From Thamnaconus septentrionalis (lineage: Eukaryota; Chordata; Actinopteri; Tetraodontiformes; Monacanthidae), in the NCBI GenBank assembly GCA_009823395.1, contig CM020515.1, positions 8,974,489 through 9,038,488 of the forward strand: a stretch of DNA of 64,000 bases, given 5' to 3'. The notes under the pieces were generated by a model. The model saw only the letters and a list, made by a program, of their open reading frames with translations. It did no database searches and was not told where the DNA came from. Shown piece by piece: positions 39,501 through 53,535 of the stretch (position 1 is the stretch's first letter; every line of letters starts with the position of its first letter). The position numbers were made by a program, and so were the translations under genes.

Positions 39501-41210
39501 AAAGTTACCGATCAGCATTACCAAGTTTACGTCTTGGCGCTGATTTGAGTAGTTATTATGAAATACATTTTTGATATTTTGTCGTTGACCTCGTTAGTTT
39601 TCAAGGTCACACAAGGGAGACGATCACACCAAACCAACCCGGCCGAGGCCAAACGTTTACGATGTTTCTAACGCAACGAGGAATTTAAAGCAAACAAAAA
39701 GGCAATACAAGCTAAGATAAAAAAAAAACTAAAAGATGTTGTTTTTCCCTGCTGATTTCTCTTTGACAGAATATACAACTTGTCCATCAATCCTTACTAC
39801 ATGACCGAGGAGGGTGAGGACAGTCCGTTCATCTGCTCGGCACCGCGCGAGAACGGGATGCTCCGCTGCCACGACGTGCCGCCGTACTCGGAGGGCAGCA
39901 TGGACTGCTCCGCCCCCGTGGGCGGGGCCAGCAGCAACAGCTGCGTTAACTGGAACCAATACTACAACGTGTGTCGACCCGGGGAGCACAACCCTCACAA
40001 GGGGGCCGTCAACTTTGACAACATTGGCTACGCCTGGATCGCCATTTTCCAGGTAGGGAAGAAACCTCAAGTCAAGCTCTGTTTCTTAAAGGCCCAGTGC
40101 GTACACTTTAGCAGCATCTAGAGGTAGGAGAGCATATTGCGGATAACTTTACTTCTAATCCGAGGGGATCCACTATAGGATCTACGACAAAAAATGTGCT
40201 GGCACAACATAGTAGTGATGTTTGAGTCCTGAACAAATCCTAAAAAAAAATCAGCATAATTAATCATAAATCAATTAAAAAGTCACAGTAATTTCACTGA
40301 TTCATGAGTCCTGACTGTTCATACCTTTTGCTCTTTGGCTCATTCTTCTATTTCTCTTTTAACTGTCTTGCCCCTGCTCGTGTTAGCTAGCTAACTGTAA
40401 AGGGGAGACCAGGCAACATGTCCCTACTGTGCAATCAGCATTCTAACTACATGCTGTGAACGAACGGATGACTGAGTTGCTCCCTCTAGCCCGGCACCGC
40501 TCACTAAAAGAACAGATCACTCAGGTGTTCTAGAAGTGGGTGGATTTCTGCACACCGTGGCTGACTCAACTGAATCGAAAATCTGATTCTCCTTTGTGAG
40601 TCACCTATATAAACTGACTCAGTAAAACGAATCACAAGTTTTTCATCACTACAATGTACGCCTTCTTATTAAGTCGTTCTTTTGTAGTTTTTGCGTAAAA
40701 TGCTCGTACAAATGCTAGCACAGGTATGCGGTTTAGTAAATTAGTGTAATTTAAAACACATTTATTTTGTATTTGATTTCTTATCAAAGCTTTTCAATGT
40801 TACACACTGGGCCTTTCATTCTTCAATCAGTTTAAACTCCATTCAGGCTGTCAGCTAGCATTGAATGTATTACGACCTAAAAGCCAAACTCACTGTCTGC
40901 AAAAAGAAAAGACATGCATCATTTCCGTTCCCATTGTGCTGATTCCTTATCCCACAGACAGGCTTCTACCTATCACAATATTTGCACTTTGGACACCCAA
41001 ACCTTCTAATGTATCAGTCGATGACCGACTATTGAGAGGTTTGATCTCGATCTGAGGCTAACAGACTTTGACTTTCACAACATGGACGTCTCAGAGACTT
41101 GTTCTCAAAACATCCCCAACAGCACATCTAGATCTACGCACACACACACACTCACACTCACACACACACACAAAGAGGCAAAGTAATCCCTGTTAGGCAC
41201 AGACTCCACA

Positions 41211-41241
<31 letters not shown>

Positions 41242-43029
41242 GCCTCAGCTCCCAGGCAGAGGCTTTTCAGATTAGATCTTGCTCAGTATTTTATTTATTT
41301 ATTTATTTATTGCCCTTTTATATGTTTCAGTGGGCATTGGTCTAAAACGAGACTCTATCGCCAGGTAAACTATCCATGAAGACCTTTGTGGGGTCACTTG
41401 ATACGCCGCTGTTCGGTCCGTACTCAAGGGAAGCGGCGCGTTCTTTGCGTCTTTCTGAACATCGGGGTTCGTTTTGACGAGCATGAATGAAGAATCTCGT
41501 AAGAACGTCCAATGAGTGAGCAGGACGGACAGGATCAGGGATGAGGACACCAGAGGGAAGTGTCGGTGATTATCTGGGTGGAAGGATGTTGGGGTTGGAA
41601 GTGGCAGGCAGGAGAAGGAGAGGCGGACCAGAGAGGAGACAGGCGGAGGCAGCTGATTGGCTGTGGCCAGCCCAGAAGAGGACAGCCGTCAGGAAGTGGA
41701 AGACGTAATGCTAAAAACGCTCTGCTTACCCACTGCCTGGTGTGTGGCCACAGCGCCGACCTGCAGTCCAAGTCAGTGTAACTTTTTTTTCTCCTTTGCT
41801 TGAGCCATGGGACCTCGCTGCATTTTTCTATTTGCTTTGCGTTTGGCCGTGTTATCTGCAAAAGGTAGAGGCCCCTTTACGGGACTCCGTCAGAAGGTTG
41901 TGATGAATAGTCAATGAAGCGCTCGGCTTGTTTTTCCAGGGTACCGAGTCGCTCTCTCGCTTTTTTTTTCCTTTTTTTTTGCCTTCACTCTGTCTATATA
42001 AAGAACATGAATAAGTCATCTGAGCACAGGGTTTAGAAAACATATCAGCCCATGGTTCAGAAGTGAGTTAATGCAGAGTTACACCGGGACCCCCCCGCAG
42101 AGTACAGCAAGCTGTTAACGTGTCACGTCGGCGCCCTCGCAGGGTTTGGGGCTGGCTTGGAAAAAAAAAATAGCAGGAGGGTTTCGTTGTTTCGCTTCTG
42201 AGAAATTTATAATCCTTAAATTTTGATGATCGTACATGAAGTGAACTTTTGAGAGGCGGGACGATGAATGCTAATTCATTGCTAGCTTACCTGTTAAACT
42301 GGAAAACAGTGTGACGTCAGCTTCACCAATTTGCAAGAAGCAGTGCATTCTGGTTGTTGTAGGTTTTCATCTGCTTGGGCTTTGAACGCTAAAAAAACAG
42401 GTTCAAGGATGCCAGCAGCAGAAGACGGCTTCTTTTGTCTTATTGGCTGGATGTCAGAATAAGTTATTTTATTATCATTGTCATGATCATTCACTCTGAT
42501 TGGGAAAATAAAGACTCAAAGCGAGTGTCCCAACTTTATTTTCAATCGGACAAAAATATTTCGAAGTTGCAGAAGAAGATTTAGAAGTAGTTTCGAATTT
42601 TATTGATTTGCTAGATATTTTTTTCAGTGCAAGATTTAATTGAAAGTCGGTAAGTGTGTAATTTCACACATCAGTGATTTTTTTTTACTCTTTCTATGCA
42701 TTTTTTTTTTAACTCCTGCTAAATCGATCTACATTTACTAGTTGAATTAGCTTTTTGGTTGTCTTTTTACATCAATTCTCACTTTTACATCAACTCTGTG
42801 GAATTTTTTGTTTTCTTAAATAGCCTCCCCCTCTTTTGTTTTTTTTTTTAATTAAAATGAGTCACCATGATTTTGTGTGTATGGCGCTTGGAATTGACAG
42901 TCCTTGGCTCTTCTGTTAATCTGGGCCAAGAGGAGCATCCCAGCAGAGAGTGGATTAGTCTCCTCGAGGTTACTGTGCGTGAGCTAAATCCACACTGGCG
43001 CGCGCGTCCGTGTGTTTAGGAATTTATGC

Positions 43030-43097
<68 letters not shown>

Positions 43098-45730
43098 GTG
43101 TTTGCGGCTGCGGCGGCCTGTGATGCCGGCTGAGGTGAAAACGTCTGGGTGCGAGTGTATCATCGGCTTGGCTCTGCTTCTTTTTATTTTTTTTTCCTGG
43201 AGTCTCAGCATCTCTGCTTCTCATTAGCATAGTAGCCACATGAAAAAGGACACACACACACACACGCGCGCGCGCACAGTTTCCCTCAAGGATCAGCAGT
43301 TGAAAGCAGTCTTAAAATATTCGCCGCATCTGACTCCCGTGTGCTTTTTGGTGACAGTTTTGGAGGAAACTGTCTCCAAAAAGCTTCTTTTTTTTGGCAA
43401 CGTCAGAAGCTGCGGAATAACATTTTCTAACTTCCCCCCCCATTAATTTTAATGCGCTGTCTCCCTCTGCTTGTCTCTCCGCCAGGTCATCACACTGGAG
43501 GGATGGGTGGATATCATGTACTATGTCATGGATGCTCACTCCTTCTACAATTTTATATATTTTATACTGCTTATTATCGTAAGTACCGTTTGCATTTCCT
43601 CCTCGGTCGCTTTTCCAACCAAATTCTCAGCGTGCCGCCGCCTTTCAAAAGCATTAACCTCCCGAACCCGACCTGCGAAGGTCCGTCGTAATTGGGACTC
43701 TGCCTTTGCGCCTCACCTAACGGCACTCCTGAGACGAAATAAAAACAAACCAAGGCAGAATTGAACTCAGCGTGTTGTGTAAAAGAGATATTTCTTCAAT
43801 CCTGCCTCCTTTCAGCCACGCACAGGCGGCGGTAATTCCGCTCAAACGTTCTTCAACGATGCATGAGCCTCGCTTTGCCCCTCCGCCGCCCCCACAAGGA
43901 TGCTTCCGCGTGCTTGCAACTCGGCCTCATTTTTCGAGAAACGCGGAATCACCTTTTTTTCGCGGCAAACGTTCCCTTCTGATGAACCCGGCAGGCTCTA
44001 TGTTCTGTTGGATTTCTCAGCTGCAAGTTGCTTCTGTTCCACGGTGCATGTGATATGAAAGTTCTTTTTATGGGTTCATCTGTAGAAGGAGATAAGACTA
44101 TTTAAAAAAATAAAATGGATTTGCAGGTTTAAAAATTTCAAAACATTCTGGAAATTTTTTGGGGGTCTTCATCAAACATCAACGAACATCAGATCAATAA
44201 TGTTTATTATGTCCTCGTTTTTGATAGATTTCGTTGTTTCTTTTTTCAAGAAGAGGGTTTTTTTCCACAGTCTTACCTTCTTGACATGTTTCACGAGGAA
44301 GGCGGAAGTTCCACCAAAACATGTCAAGAAGGTCAGATCATGGAAAAAAACCCCTGTCTTGAAAAATGAAACGACAAAATCAATCAACAAACCATCCATC
44401 TTGTATCTTAACTGAGCATTTGCTGGGTTCAAACTGCAATTTCACATCCCTTCTGGCCAGGTGGGGTCTTTCTTCATGATCAACCTGTGCCTCGTGGTCA
44501 TCGCCACCCAGTTCTCCGAGACCAAGCAGCGGGAGAACGCCCTGATGAGGGAGCAGCGCGCTCGCTACATGTCCAACGACTCCACGCTCGCCAGCTACAG
44601 CGAGCCGGGCTCGTGCTACGAGGAGATGCTGCGCTACATCAGCCACCTGTATCGCAAGTTCACGCGCAGGCTGCAGAGGATATACTCGGGATGGCACAGG
44701 TCTGATATGTTGAGGGCGTACCGAAGGGGGAGGGGGCGCAGTATATAACATTTAAGACTAGAGCTGCAAACTAGCGTTAGCCATTTTTTTTGTTCTCGAA
44801 CGATCGCTTGGTTATTTTGTTCAACTCAGTTTGATGGATCGACTATTGGAAATAAGAATAGTCAAAAAACGTGAAAACGAAAAATCTGAAAGTAGAAACC
44901 ACCAAAAGTGTAAAAGTCGAAATTGTATCGAAAAATCTCTTCAGAAATAAGAACAACAATAACAAGAGTATGAAAATATCGTTAGATTAATCATGACATA
45001 AAGAACCAGCTGTTTGGCTGTATCGAAATGAAGGTAGAGTAGCATCAACTTCTAGAAAATTGAGAAATAATCACAGGATTTTGGAAAAGTTCCACGTGAC
45101 GGTTTAAGAATGTGGAGCTAGCGCAATTGATTATTTTGTTTGCAGTCAGTCCCTTCATTATTTCGTTCATTTAGATTTGATTGAACGACTGAAAATGTGA
45201 AATGACACCAACTGAAACTGTTAGGGTCAAAGAATGTATGAAAAAAAAACCTAGCTATAGAAATAGCAAACGTGTAAAAGTATTGTTTAGTTATCGTAAA
45301 ATTCCGAACAGAGGTGGTGATTAGCAGCAGCGAAATGAAGGCAACAAAGCTTCAAATTTGTCATGGAATAGCATCATGTGATCAGCTCTATTTCAGACCC
45401 TCCTCCTCCCCCTGTGCTTATTGTTCACTTCTAATCTGGGAGGGAAGCCGCGTGTCATAAGGAGGGCAGTGATAAAAACAGGAAAAAAACAGGCTTTTTA
45501 GTACCTGGCGGAGGACTAATTTCAGGCGTGCTTGGCAGATTCCTTCAGATGTTCCGGGGGAACACTGCCGTACCAGTCAATAGAGAAGACAATCACACTT
45601 TCATCCAGGTTTAATTAAACGGGTCTTTCTTTTCACGCCCTTCCACGGCTCCCTCGGCGTCAAACACACGAGTCATCCGGAGCCGTTTGAACTAGTTTGC
45701 AAGTTGATTATCATATCAGTGCTGGGGTTG

Positions 45731-45761
<31 letters not shown>

Positions 45762-46687
45762 GCTCGCTCCAGCAAACGGCGCAAAAAGGTGAATCCAAAC
45801 GGCAGCGGCAGCGTGGGAGGAGGCGGCGGCGGCGGCGGCGGCGGAACGGCCACGGCCACGGCTCGGGCCGGGCCTCGGGCGGCGGCGGCGCGCGCTGTGG
45901 CTGAGGCCCATCCACAACCTGCTGCAGCACCACCAGCACCAGCACTGCCGCCTCAGCAACGGCGGGCAGCACGGGCGCCAGCGGCGGTGGCGGCGGGGGG
46001 GGAGGGTCCGGGGAGGAGCTGGAGATGAAGTCGCTGGCCGTGCGGCGGGGGAGCGCCAACGGCGGCGGCGGCGAGGGCAGGAACACGGCCGGTGTGGGCG
46101 CCCTGCTGGGGAAGCTGAACGGCGGGATGAACTACCCCACCATCCTGCCCTCCTTCGTGTGCAGCTACAGCAGCAAGACGCCGCCGCCACACTCCCAGCA
46201 GCACGCCGCCAGTCCGGAGCAGCGGTCGGCCGGACAGCCGGCCTCCGAGCACACGGAGACCCTCAACAAGCTCTACCAGCTCATGGGACAGCACAGTGAG
46301 TCGGCCGAGCCGTTCACCTCCTGCTAGGAATGACCAGCGATGCTCTGTTGTCGTTACGCGGTAATAAAGCTGTGGTTAGCCCTGTGGAATTAGCCCTGTG
46401 TTTGCAGCCGCCTGCAACAAAAATGGTCAGTATTCAGGTCCATTCGTGGAGATGATGCTGATGTCAGGAAGTGGGCGGCAACAAGACAGGGTGAGGCTGG
46501 GGCTTCAAACACCTCTGCGGTGCATTGCCGGCCCAAAGTACCCCTTTGTGATGTCACAAAGCATTTAATTCCAGGACTGCGTATTTTTTAAACACAGTTC
46601 CTGATCAGAGTGACCAGAGAAAGCAAAGGATTGGCTTTACTCATTTTTCAGGAAAGTAAGGGTGACACTTTCAATTTGGAAGAAGAG

Positions 46688-46749
<62 letters not shown>

Positions 46750-49700
46750 CAATACATAAAATTCAAGACCAAAAATAATTCCAAACACCAGTTTTTTCTT
46801 TACTTATCCTTAAAACAGTAAATTAGGAAATTTGAAAAGATTTGAACACATTTGCTAACGTAGTTAACTGACTTTTGCTAATGGTTATGGTGTGAACATG
46901 CAGGAAACGCACCTAACACCAGTCACTGGTCCACAAAGCAGAGACGATCCATCAAGAGGCCTTCGCAACGAAAGCTCAGGTCTAGCAGGAGGCTGTAAAC
47001 AGAGTGCTAAATGTGCTGTTAACTCCAAATCTGTCAAGGGTTTTTTTTTTTTTTTTTTCGTTTTGCCAGTTTACATTCTTGTTGAGTCAGTGTACCAGAC
47101 TCGGGGATTAGAAATGAAGATGTGAATCTCTTATGGCACGTTCAACAACAACAAAAAAAGAGTCTTTGCTAAACTGACGGGGGAAAAGTGTTTGTGGCGC
47201 CGGCGGCGGCACCTCGGAGATTAGGGAAGGTGATGAAATGCGAGGACAACTCGACTGATGACTCCCCGCTGCAGCCAGAGGTGTCGGGGCGAGTCGTAAA
47301 CAAAGCGTGCGCTGCCTGCGCAGAAATACGTGGATCCTTCCAGAATCCTCTTGTTTCTGCCGCCGCCAGTTTGAATCGGCGCCTCGCGCTCCCTCTCTGC
47401 GCACGAGAGGGGGAACAGAGGGACCGTGGCTGGAAGTTCTCCTTTTTTAGACTTCCTGTCATCTCGCTATTCCCTAATTTACACAACTACTGACTGAAGC
47501 GTACTGGCATGGAGCATTTTTAGTGCATTTGTTATGTGAACTTTTTTTCCCCACTTTACGGAGCCCTAGACATGACATGACAAAAAACTAAATAAATAAA
47601 CTGTGGCCACAATGTAGATATAACGCCTAACGAAATGATTACAAAGTTTTTTTTTGTGGCCTGAAATCGTCTGGGCCAGTGTGCTATTGTGCTAACATCT
47701 GCTACCCATTGTAATAAAGTAGCAAACACAAGTCTAGACATTATTCTTGTCTTACATTATTACATTATGGTCATATTTACAAGATATTGACAATAATGTA
47801 ATCGGAAAAGATAGATCTTTGATGTTGATGTTTCAGTCCGACTACAGCAGCGAGCCCCTCTGCGGAGTTTGACCGCTGTTGTTGTTGTTGTTGTTTTCCC
47901 CTTCTTCACCCCTTCCCAACCCCTGCAGGACGCCAGAGGCTGCTGTACCAGCTGGCAGGCGTGGTTCCCAGCCCGCTGCTCCTGGAGCTGCTCAGCTGCC
48001 CCCTGTGCGCCCGCAGCCTGGAGACCTTGGAGCTGGAGCTGGGAGAGCCGGAGGGCGGCCGGGGCGAGGTGGACGGCCTGCACGACTTCCATCAGGTTCG
48101 GAACGGGGTGGCGAGCTACGTCCCAAAGGCGATGAATTATTATTCTAATTTTTTTCCTGCACCTGAACTTTATGTCTCACCGCCGCGTCGAACTCTCATG
48201 GATCCTCAGGTCGGGGATCTGAGAGGTGGACGAGGGCGCGGCCGGCGGCGCGGAGCCGGCGACTACGGCAACGGGGTGGTGCGCGCCTTCGTGGGCTTCA
48301 GGGATAAGCTGAAGAGGATCGTGGAGAGCAAGTACTTCAACCGGGGCATCATGATCGCCATCCTGGTCAACACCCTCAGCATGGGCATCGAGTACCACGA
48401 GCAGGTGAGCAGCTGGGGGGGAAGTTGGAGGGAGGATGGAGGCTCCCATGTTACACCTCTAACTCCACTTCCACTTCCTGGCTTATCATTCTGCCACGCT
48501 CACGTGATTAATTATACACAAATGATTTTAGTTTTATTCAGCTTTGGCTTCCTGTTAAAACTGACTCTTCGTTGTGCCTTCTGCCCCACGGCGAGCGGAA
48601 ACAAAGCGACAAAAATATCGCCTGAAGTCAGCAGTGACTTATTTTTTTTGCTCCAAGTTGAAGAGCAAATAATTAAGACTGTGATTAACGACGTCGCCCT
48701 CAGCGTAGCCATACGTACGATAATTGTCAGTCCGCTGAGCGGCACCTTTTTTTCAGCCGTTCTATTCGATTACTTCAAGGTGAAACCAAGCAATGTGCTG
48801 TTGAATATTGATTGCAAATGGGCACGCACGATAATTTTACTCGAAAATATGAAAAGTCTTAGGTTGTAAACTTTAGCCACTCGTCACAGGGCAGTGACGA
48901 GTGGCTAATGCTACCTCTGAGCAGCAACAGGAAGCCCCAAGCTAGCAAAACCAGCAGTCACTGATGTGATTGGTCCACTTGGAGGACCAATTTTTGCCTC
49001 CTGCTGTACCAATGCATTTTCACTGGGGCACTTTAAGTCACAGATACGAGGGATGAACCCAAAGGATTTCGGAAAATGGTTCCATGTGACGATTTAAGAA
49101 TGTGGAACTATTGATTATTTGAATAAGGGAGAAAAAACATATAACGGAAAATGAAAAAGTAAAAAAAATATATATGTAGAAATAACAGTGTAAGAAACGC
49201 AATAAATATCTTGTAAAAGTTATGTATAGAGCAAGGTAAAATTTTTAATTAATTTGCGATTAATTGCGAGTTAACTCAGGACACTATGCGATTAATCACG
49301 ATTAAAAATTTGAATCGACTGACAGCCCAAATTTTTACTAACGCATGAGATAAACCCTGAAGAATTTTTGATTTTTCCGTGTTCTCTCTAAAGGATTATC
49401 AATGCCCCTTGTGACACAACCCAACTTCAATCACAACAGGCTGATTTCTGGACTTTAGCGTTTCGGTACAGACTTTCTGAAAAGGAGAGCAGGGAAGAGA
49501 TAACGGGAGTTCACCGCCAGGTCAGAGGCTCGTCGTTATCGTTAGCCGACGCTGGCAAAGCCGATCCCGAATAAGGCGGTAACTTAAAGGAGCTATAAAC
49601 GTTGAGGATGAAATCTGATGAGAGCAGCCGGCAGTCTAGTCGGGCGTCTTCGCGCGGGAGGAAAAAAAAAAAACAGCGTTTGTTTGTGTGAGAGTGGAAG

Positions 49701-50043
49701 TGAGGGGAAACTGAGGGCGCGTCGTGGGGACGATGCGAAGCGCAGAGGAGTGAAGATGCTGCTGAGAGGCTCTTCGTGTTCCTCGCGTTCAAACTCAGAC
49801 ACAAACACACGCGCAGAACAATAAGTCTCCTGTCGTCCCTTGGGGGACGTGCGTTCGGAGCACGTACGCGTTCTTCGGCAAAGTTTTCTTGGCCCGGAGC
49901 TCGTGTCTGGGAGAGCGTGCGCACGCCGGCGCCGACTTTTAATCTCCCATTAGCGCAGCAAATTGGAGAGAAACCCCAAAAGAAGATTCTCGGGTCGTGC
50001 TCACAAATCCATTCTGCCTTTTTCTCCCCCCTGACTCGTGTCC

Positions 50044-50118
<75 letters not shown>

Positions 50119-52346
50119 GACAGAGAGAGAGTTTTGGTCTTGGACTATGGAGACAGCATGGCCTTTTTGGGCAGATAACACACACACACACACGCACACA
50201 CACTCAGACATACACTCATGTAAGTGAGACCTCGCCAGACCTTGCGAGACTCAAGTTCAACTTCAGCGCAACGTCAAGTAACTTTTTAAGAATTTATTTG
50301 TTTTTGTTTTTAAGTGCCGGTTCCAGTTCTGTCTGTGTTTGAAAGCTCGATAACCGAGGGGATGAAAAAAAAAACAACAACTTGATGTCAAACTTTTCTC
50401 CTCAGATTAGAACACGCAAAACGACACTGTTTTAATCTGGAACAACTCATTTGGAAGAGGTTGTGTTGGACAGCAGTGCTGAGTTTGGACAGTGAGCGAA
50501 CAGCTGAAACAGGGACGAATGAAAAGCTTGAAAGAAAAAACACACACAGGAGTAAAGAGAGGAGACGATGGCTTTGTAGTGTGGCGCCCTCTACCTCACG
50601 CCAGCATCCACACGCGTTTTAATCGACCTTGAATGTGTTTTCATCAACGCGTGTTTTTGCCCCAGAGTAAAGACCACTGCACCAGAATGCGTTTTGTGAG
50701 CACAAAAAAGACTTGAATTTCATGTAAAAACCTGCCTGACCACTGGGAGGGAGAAGTGGCTGCGATGGTTCCTGCCGAGTCGCTGTGAGCTGCTGCAGGT
50801 GGAGGAGCGCGGAGGTGGAGCTCGGCCGGCTGACTGATCGGGCCTGACTGCAGCTCCGACTCGCACCCTGCTGCGGGCGCTGAGATGCAGGGGAGGCTTC
50901 AATCCCGTGTGTCCACATTAAACAGGATACCTCCCACCTCTCCCCCGCCCCTCCCCCTCCCCCCAACCAGCCCGAGGAGCTGACCGACGTGTTGGAGATC
51001 AGCAACATCGTTTTCACCAGCATGTTCGTCCTGGAGATGGGCTTCATGTTGCTGGCCTTCGGCCTGTTCGGATACATCCGGAACCCGTACAACATCTTCG
51101 ACAGCGTCATCGTCATCATCAGGTAGCTCCGTCTTCCTCGTCCTCTCTTTCCTTTTTTTTATGTCAGCCTTGTCAAGATCACCTTGCTGCACAGACAGCT
51201 GTTTAGGGTTGCATGATTCTGGATAAAATGGCATTTTTTTTTTTTTTTTTCCACTAAGATCTTGAGTCTCGCACAATTCTTTTTCAAAATAAATATTTCT
51301 TGCACTTCCAGACCACAGAATGTACACTTTTTCCAAAGGTGCTCCTCCATGATTCTGCCTATGCGCAGCACCGCATCACTTGGTTCAATTTACGTTTTCA
51401 CTTTTTGGGTTTCAGGCAAAGGTTGGGGTGAGGACATTCATTTCCAATTCATGCCCAATATTGTCTGTTATGATTGCCTGCTTGACAAGTAGAGCCAACT
51501 GTCCGGTGACGTCACAGCTTGTGACACCGCCCCTTTGGTTCACCATTTGAGTTTAAATGGCAGTATTTTTTAAATACTTAGCCATAAATTGTGATGACTA
51601 TGCTGTAGTGTTCCATGTCCTCTTTCAAGCAGCAGGAGTAAAAAAGTAGCAAAAGCAAGAAAGTAGAGGCGCAGCGGTTGTCCAGGTGGCAGAATTGCGA
51701 TTAATACGATTAATCATGCAGCCCTACAGCTGTTTATCCTCACTTTAATCGGAATGGGGTCACCTTTAAAGTCACCACTAACCACATTCAGTCAATGAAT
51801 AAACCTCCTGAAGTTCCTCTGTGGAAAGTGAGAGAATTTAAATGGGAGTTTATGCTGTAAAACAAACAAGAGGAAGCAGCCGGTCATCGACGTCATGACG
51901 TCCAACATCACGGGCTCCGACCTATATTAATATAAATATGCTGATTAACATATAAATGGAATATATTCCCTCAGCTGCCCTGCATTAAAAAAAACAAAGC
52001 TCATTTGGAGAAGTGTCTCAATCACCAAGACCAGGACCACATTTGGAGTCTGCTGCGCACGCAAAACCCAGTCACTGTCATTATCTGCAATCACAAGAGG
52101 CTTCGGCAGCAGCCGCTTAATTACAGTGGTGGAAGAATCGCAGCAGGACGGAATCAGTCAGGAACTTACATGCTGATTGAAGAGTGATACAGACGCAGGC
52201 AGCAATGTCAAGGTCGGCATAACCCGGCGGGCCTGGCGGGACCGTCGCTCCTCTCAGAAGTTGAGCCATGTCGCAGAAGCTGGAAGTCCGACAGGAGAGG
52301 CGGTCCGGAAGGTCAGAGGAAGTCTGGCAGGTGTCAGGAGTCGAGT

Positions 52347-52387
<41 letters not shown>

Positions 52388-53446
52388 CCAATTTACGAAA
52401 AAGTAGGATTCAGGCGACTGGACGTCACGGAGGAAGTGTTTACCTGCTGCCACAGCAAGTCGTCCATCCAGCCGGAGTCAGTCGGGGGGGTTTCTGCCGA
52501 TTAGCGCAATTGATTTTTATATTGGATGAGGAGAAGCACTCAAGTGTCACAGGAGCAGGGAGAACATCATTACTCCAGACTTACAGCGACTGCAAGCGGG
52601 AAAAGGCATTCCAGTCTTTTTTTACTACGATAGATCGTCACTGTGATTCCCAACTGGTGGGTTGCGGCCCAAAAAGTGGCCCGCGGGTCCCTTTATAGTG
52701 AGTTTCAAAGTGAAATGGCATATTAAGTGCGACTGATTCAATATGCTGTTCAGTATTGTGTGTGCTGCTTAAATGCACTTTTGGGTTTTAATCAAACCAC
52801 CTGCTGGCCGCTTTTGGTTTTTCATTGAACTTGTTTTTTTGTATTGGAATACTGGGATTGTCTCCTATCTCGGGTCCAAACTGCAGCGTCTCCTCCCCTC
52901 GATGTGAGCTGTGGCTCCTTGTTAAAGTGGGATGGTGGACGCCACACAAGTCGAGAGCCACCAAATCAGTGTGATCAAAGTCATCCTGGTGTTTTAGTTC
53001 GGCTTTATAAAGGCCCGGCGTGTGAGATTTACTACCATCTAGTGGTCAGAGAGCATACTGCAATCAAACGATTTTATGTTGTCATTGAGTTTCGGGCCTC
53101 AGAACGTAAATGGCAGGCTGGTAGCGGCCCGCCCAGCAGACAGCAGGTGGCTGGAGCGTTAAGTTTCACGAGCTCCCTGCTATCTGAGGCCTCACTTCAT
53201 CTCCCGTCTTTGTGGTACCAGCTGTGACGTCGGGGGGAATCGTCCCAAAATCCTTGGATCCACAGTTTGGGAAGTTTTTTCTTTTGAGTGATCTCACATC
53301 ACTGAATAAATCCATTTGTATTTTCTATCACAAGCAGCAGATTCCAGTGAATGTTGCATGCTGGGCCTTTATTTCTTCTTCTTTGACAATTTATGCCAAT
53401 GGATCCATGTCAGCATTGGGACTTGAACAGTTTTGTTCTGATTCTG

Positions 53447-53535
<89 letters not shown>

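Larger units (their letters stand above)
48405..50970 (+). other. Intron between IIS1 and IIS2 exons
   Basis: About 2.6 kb. It contains the truncated transposon at 49190-49332, a GA microsatellite (50046-50130) and a CA tract (50179-50201). The acceptor is preceded by a C-rich tract. Confidence 0.8.

Noticed and set aside
44172..44432. Matching open frames on both strands with DFVVSFFK and [12 protein letters not shown]
   Set aside because: They are the two arms of one inverted repeat, not genes.
47961..48869. A single 302-residue open frame spanning two channel exons
   Set aside because: It joins true exons through a stop-free 114-nt intron and continues past the GTGAGC donor at 48405 into intron sequence. 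Only 47929-48095 and 48210-48404 match the family.
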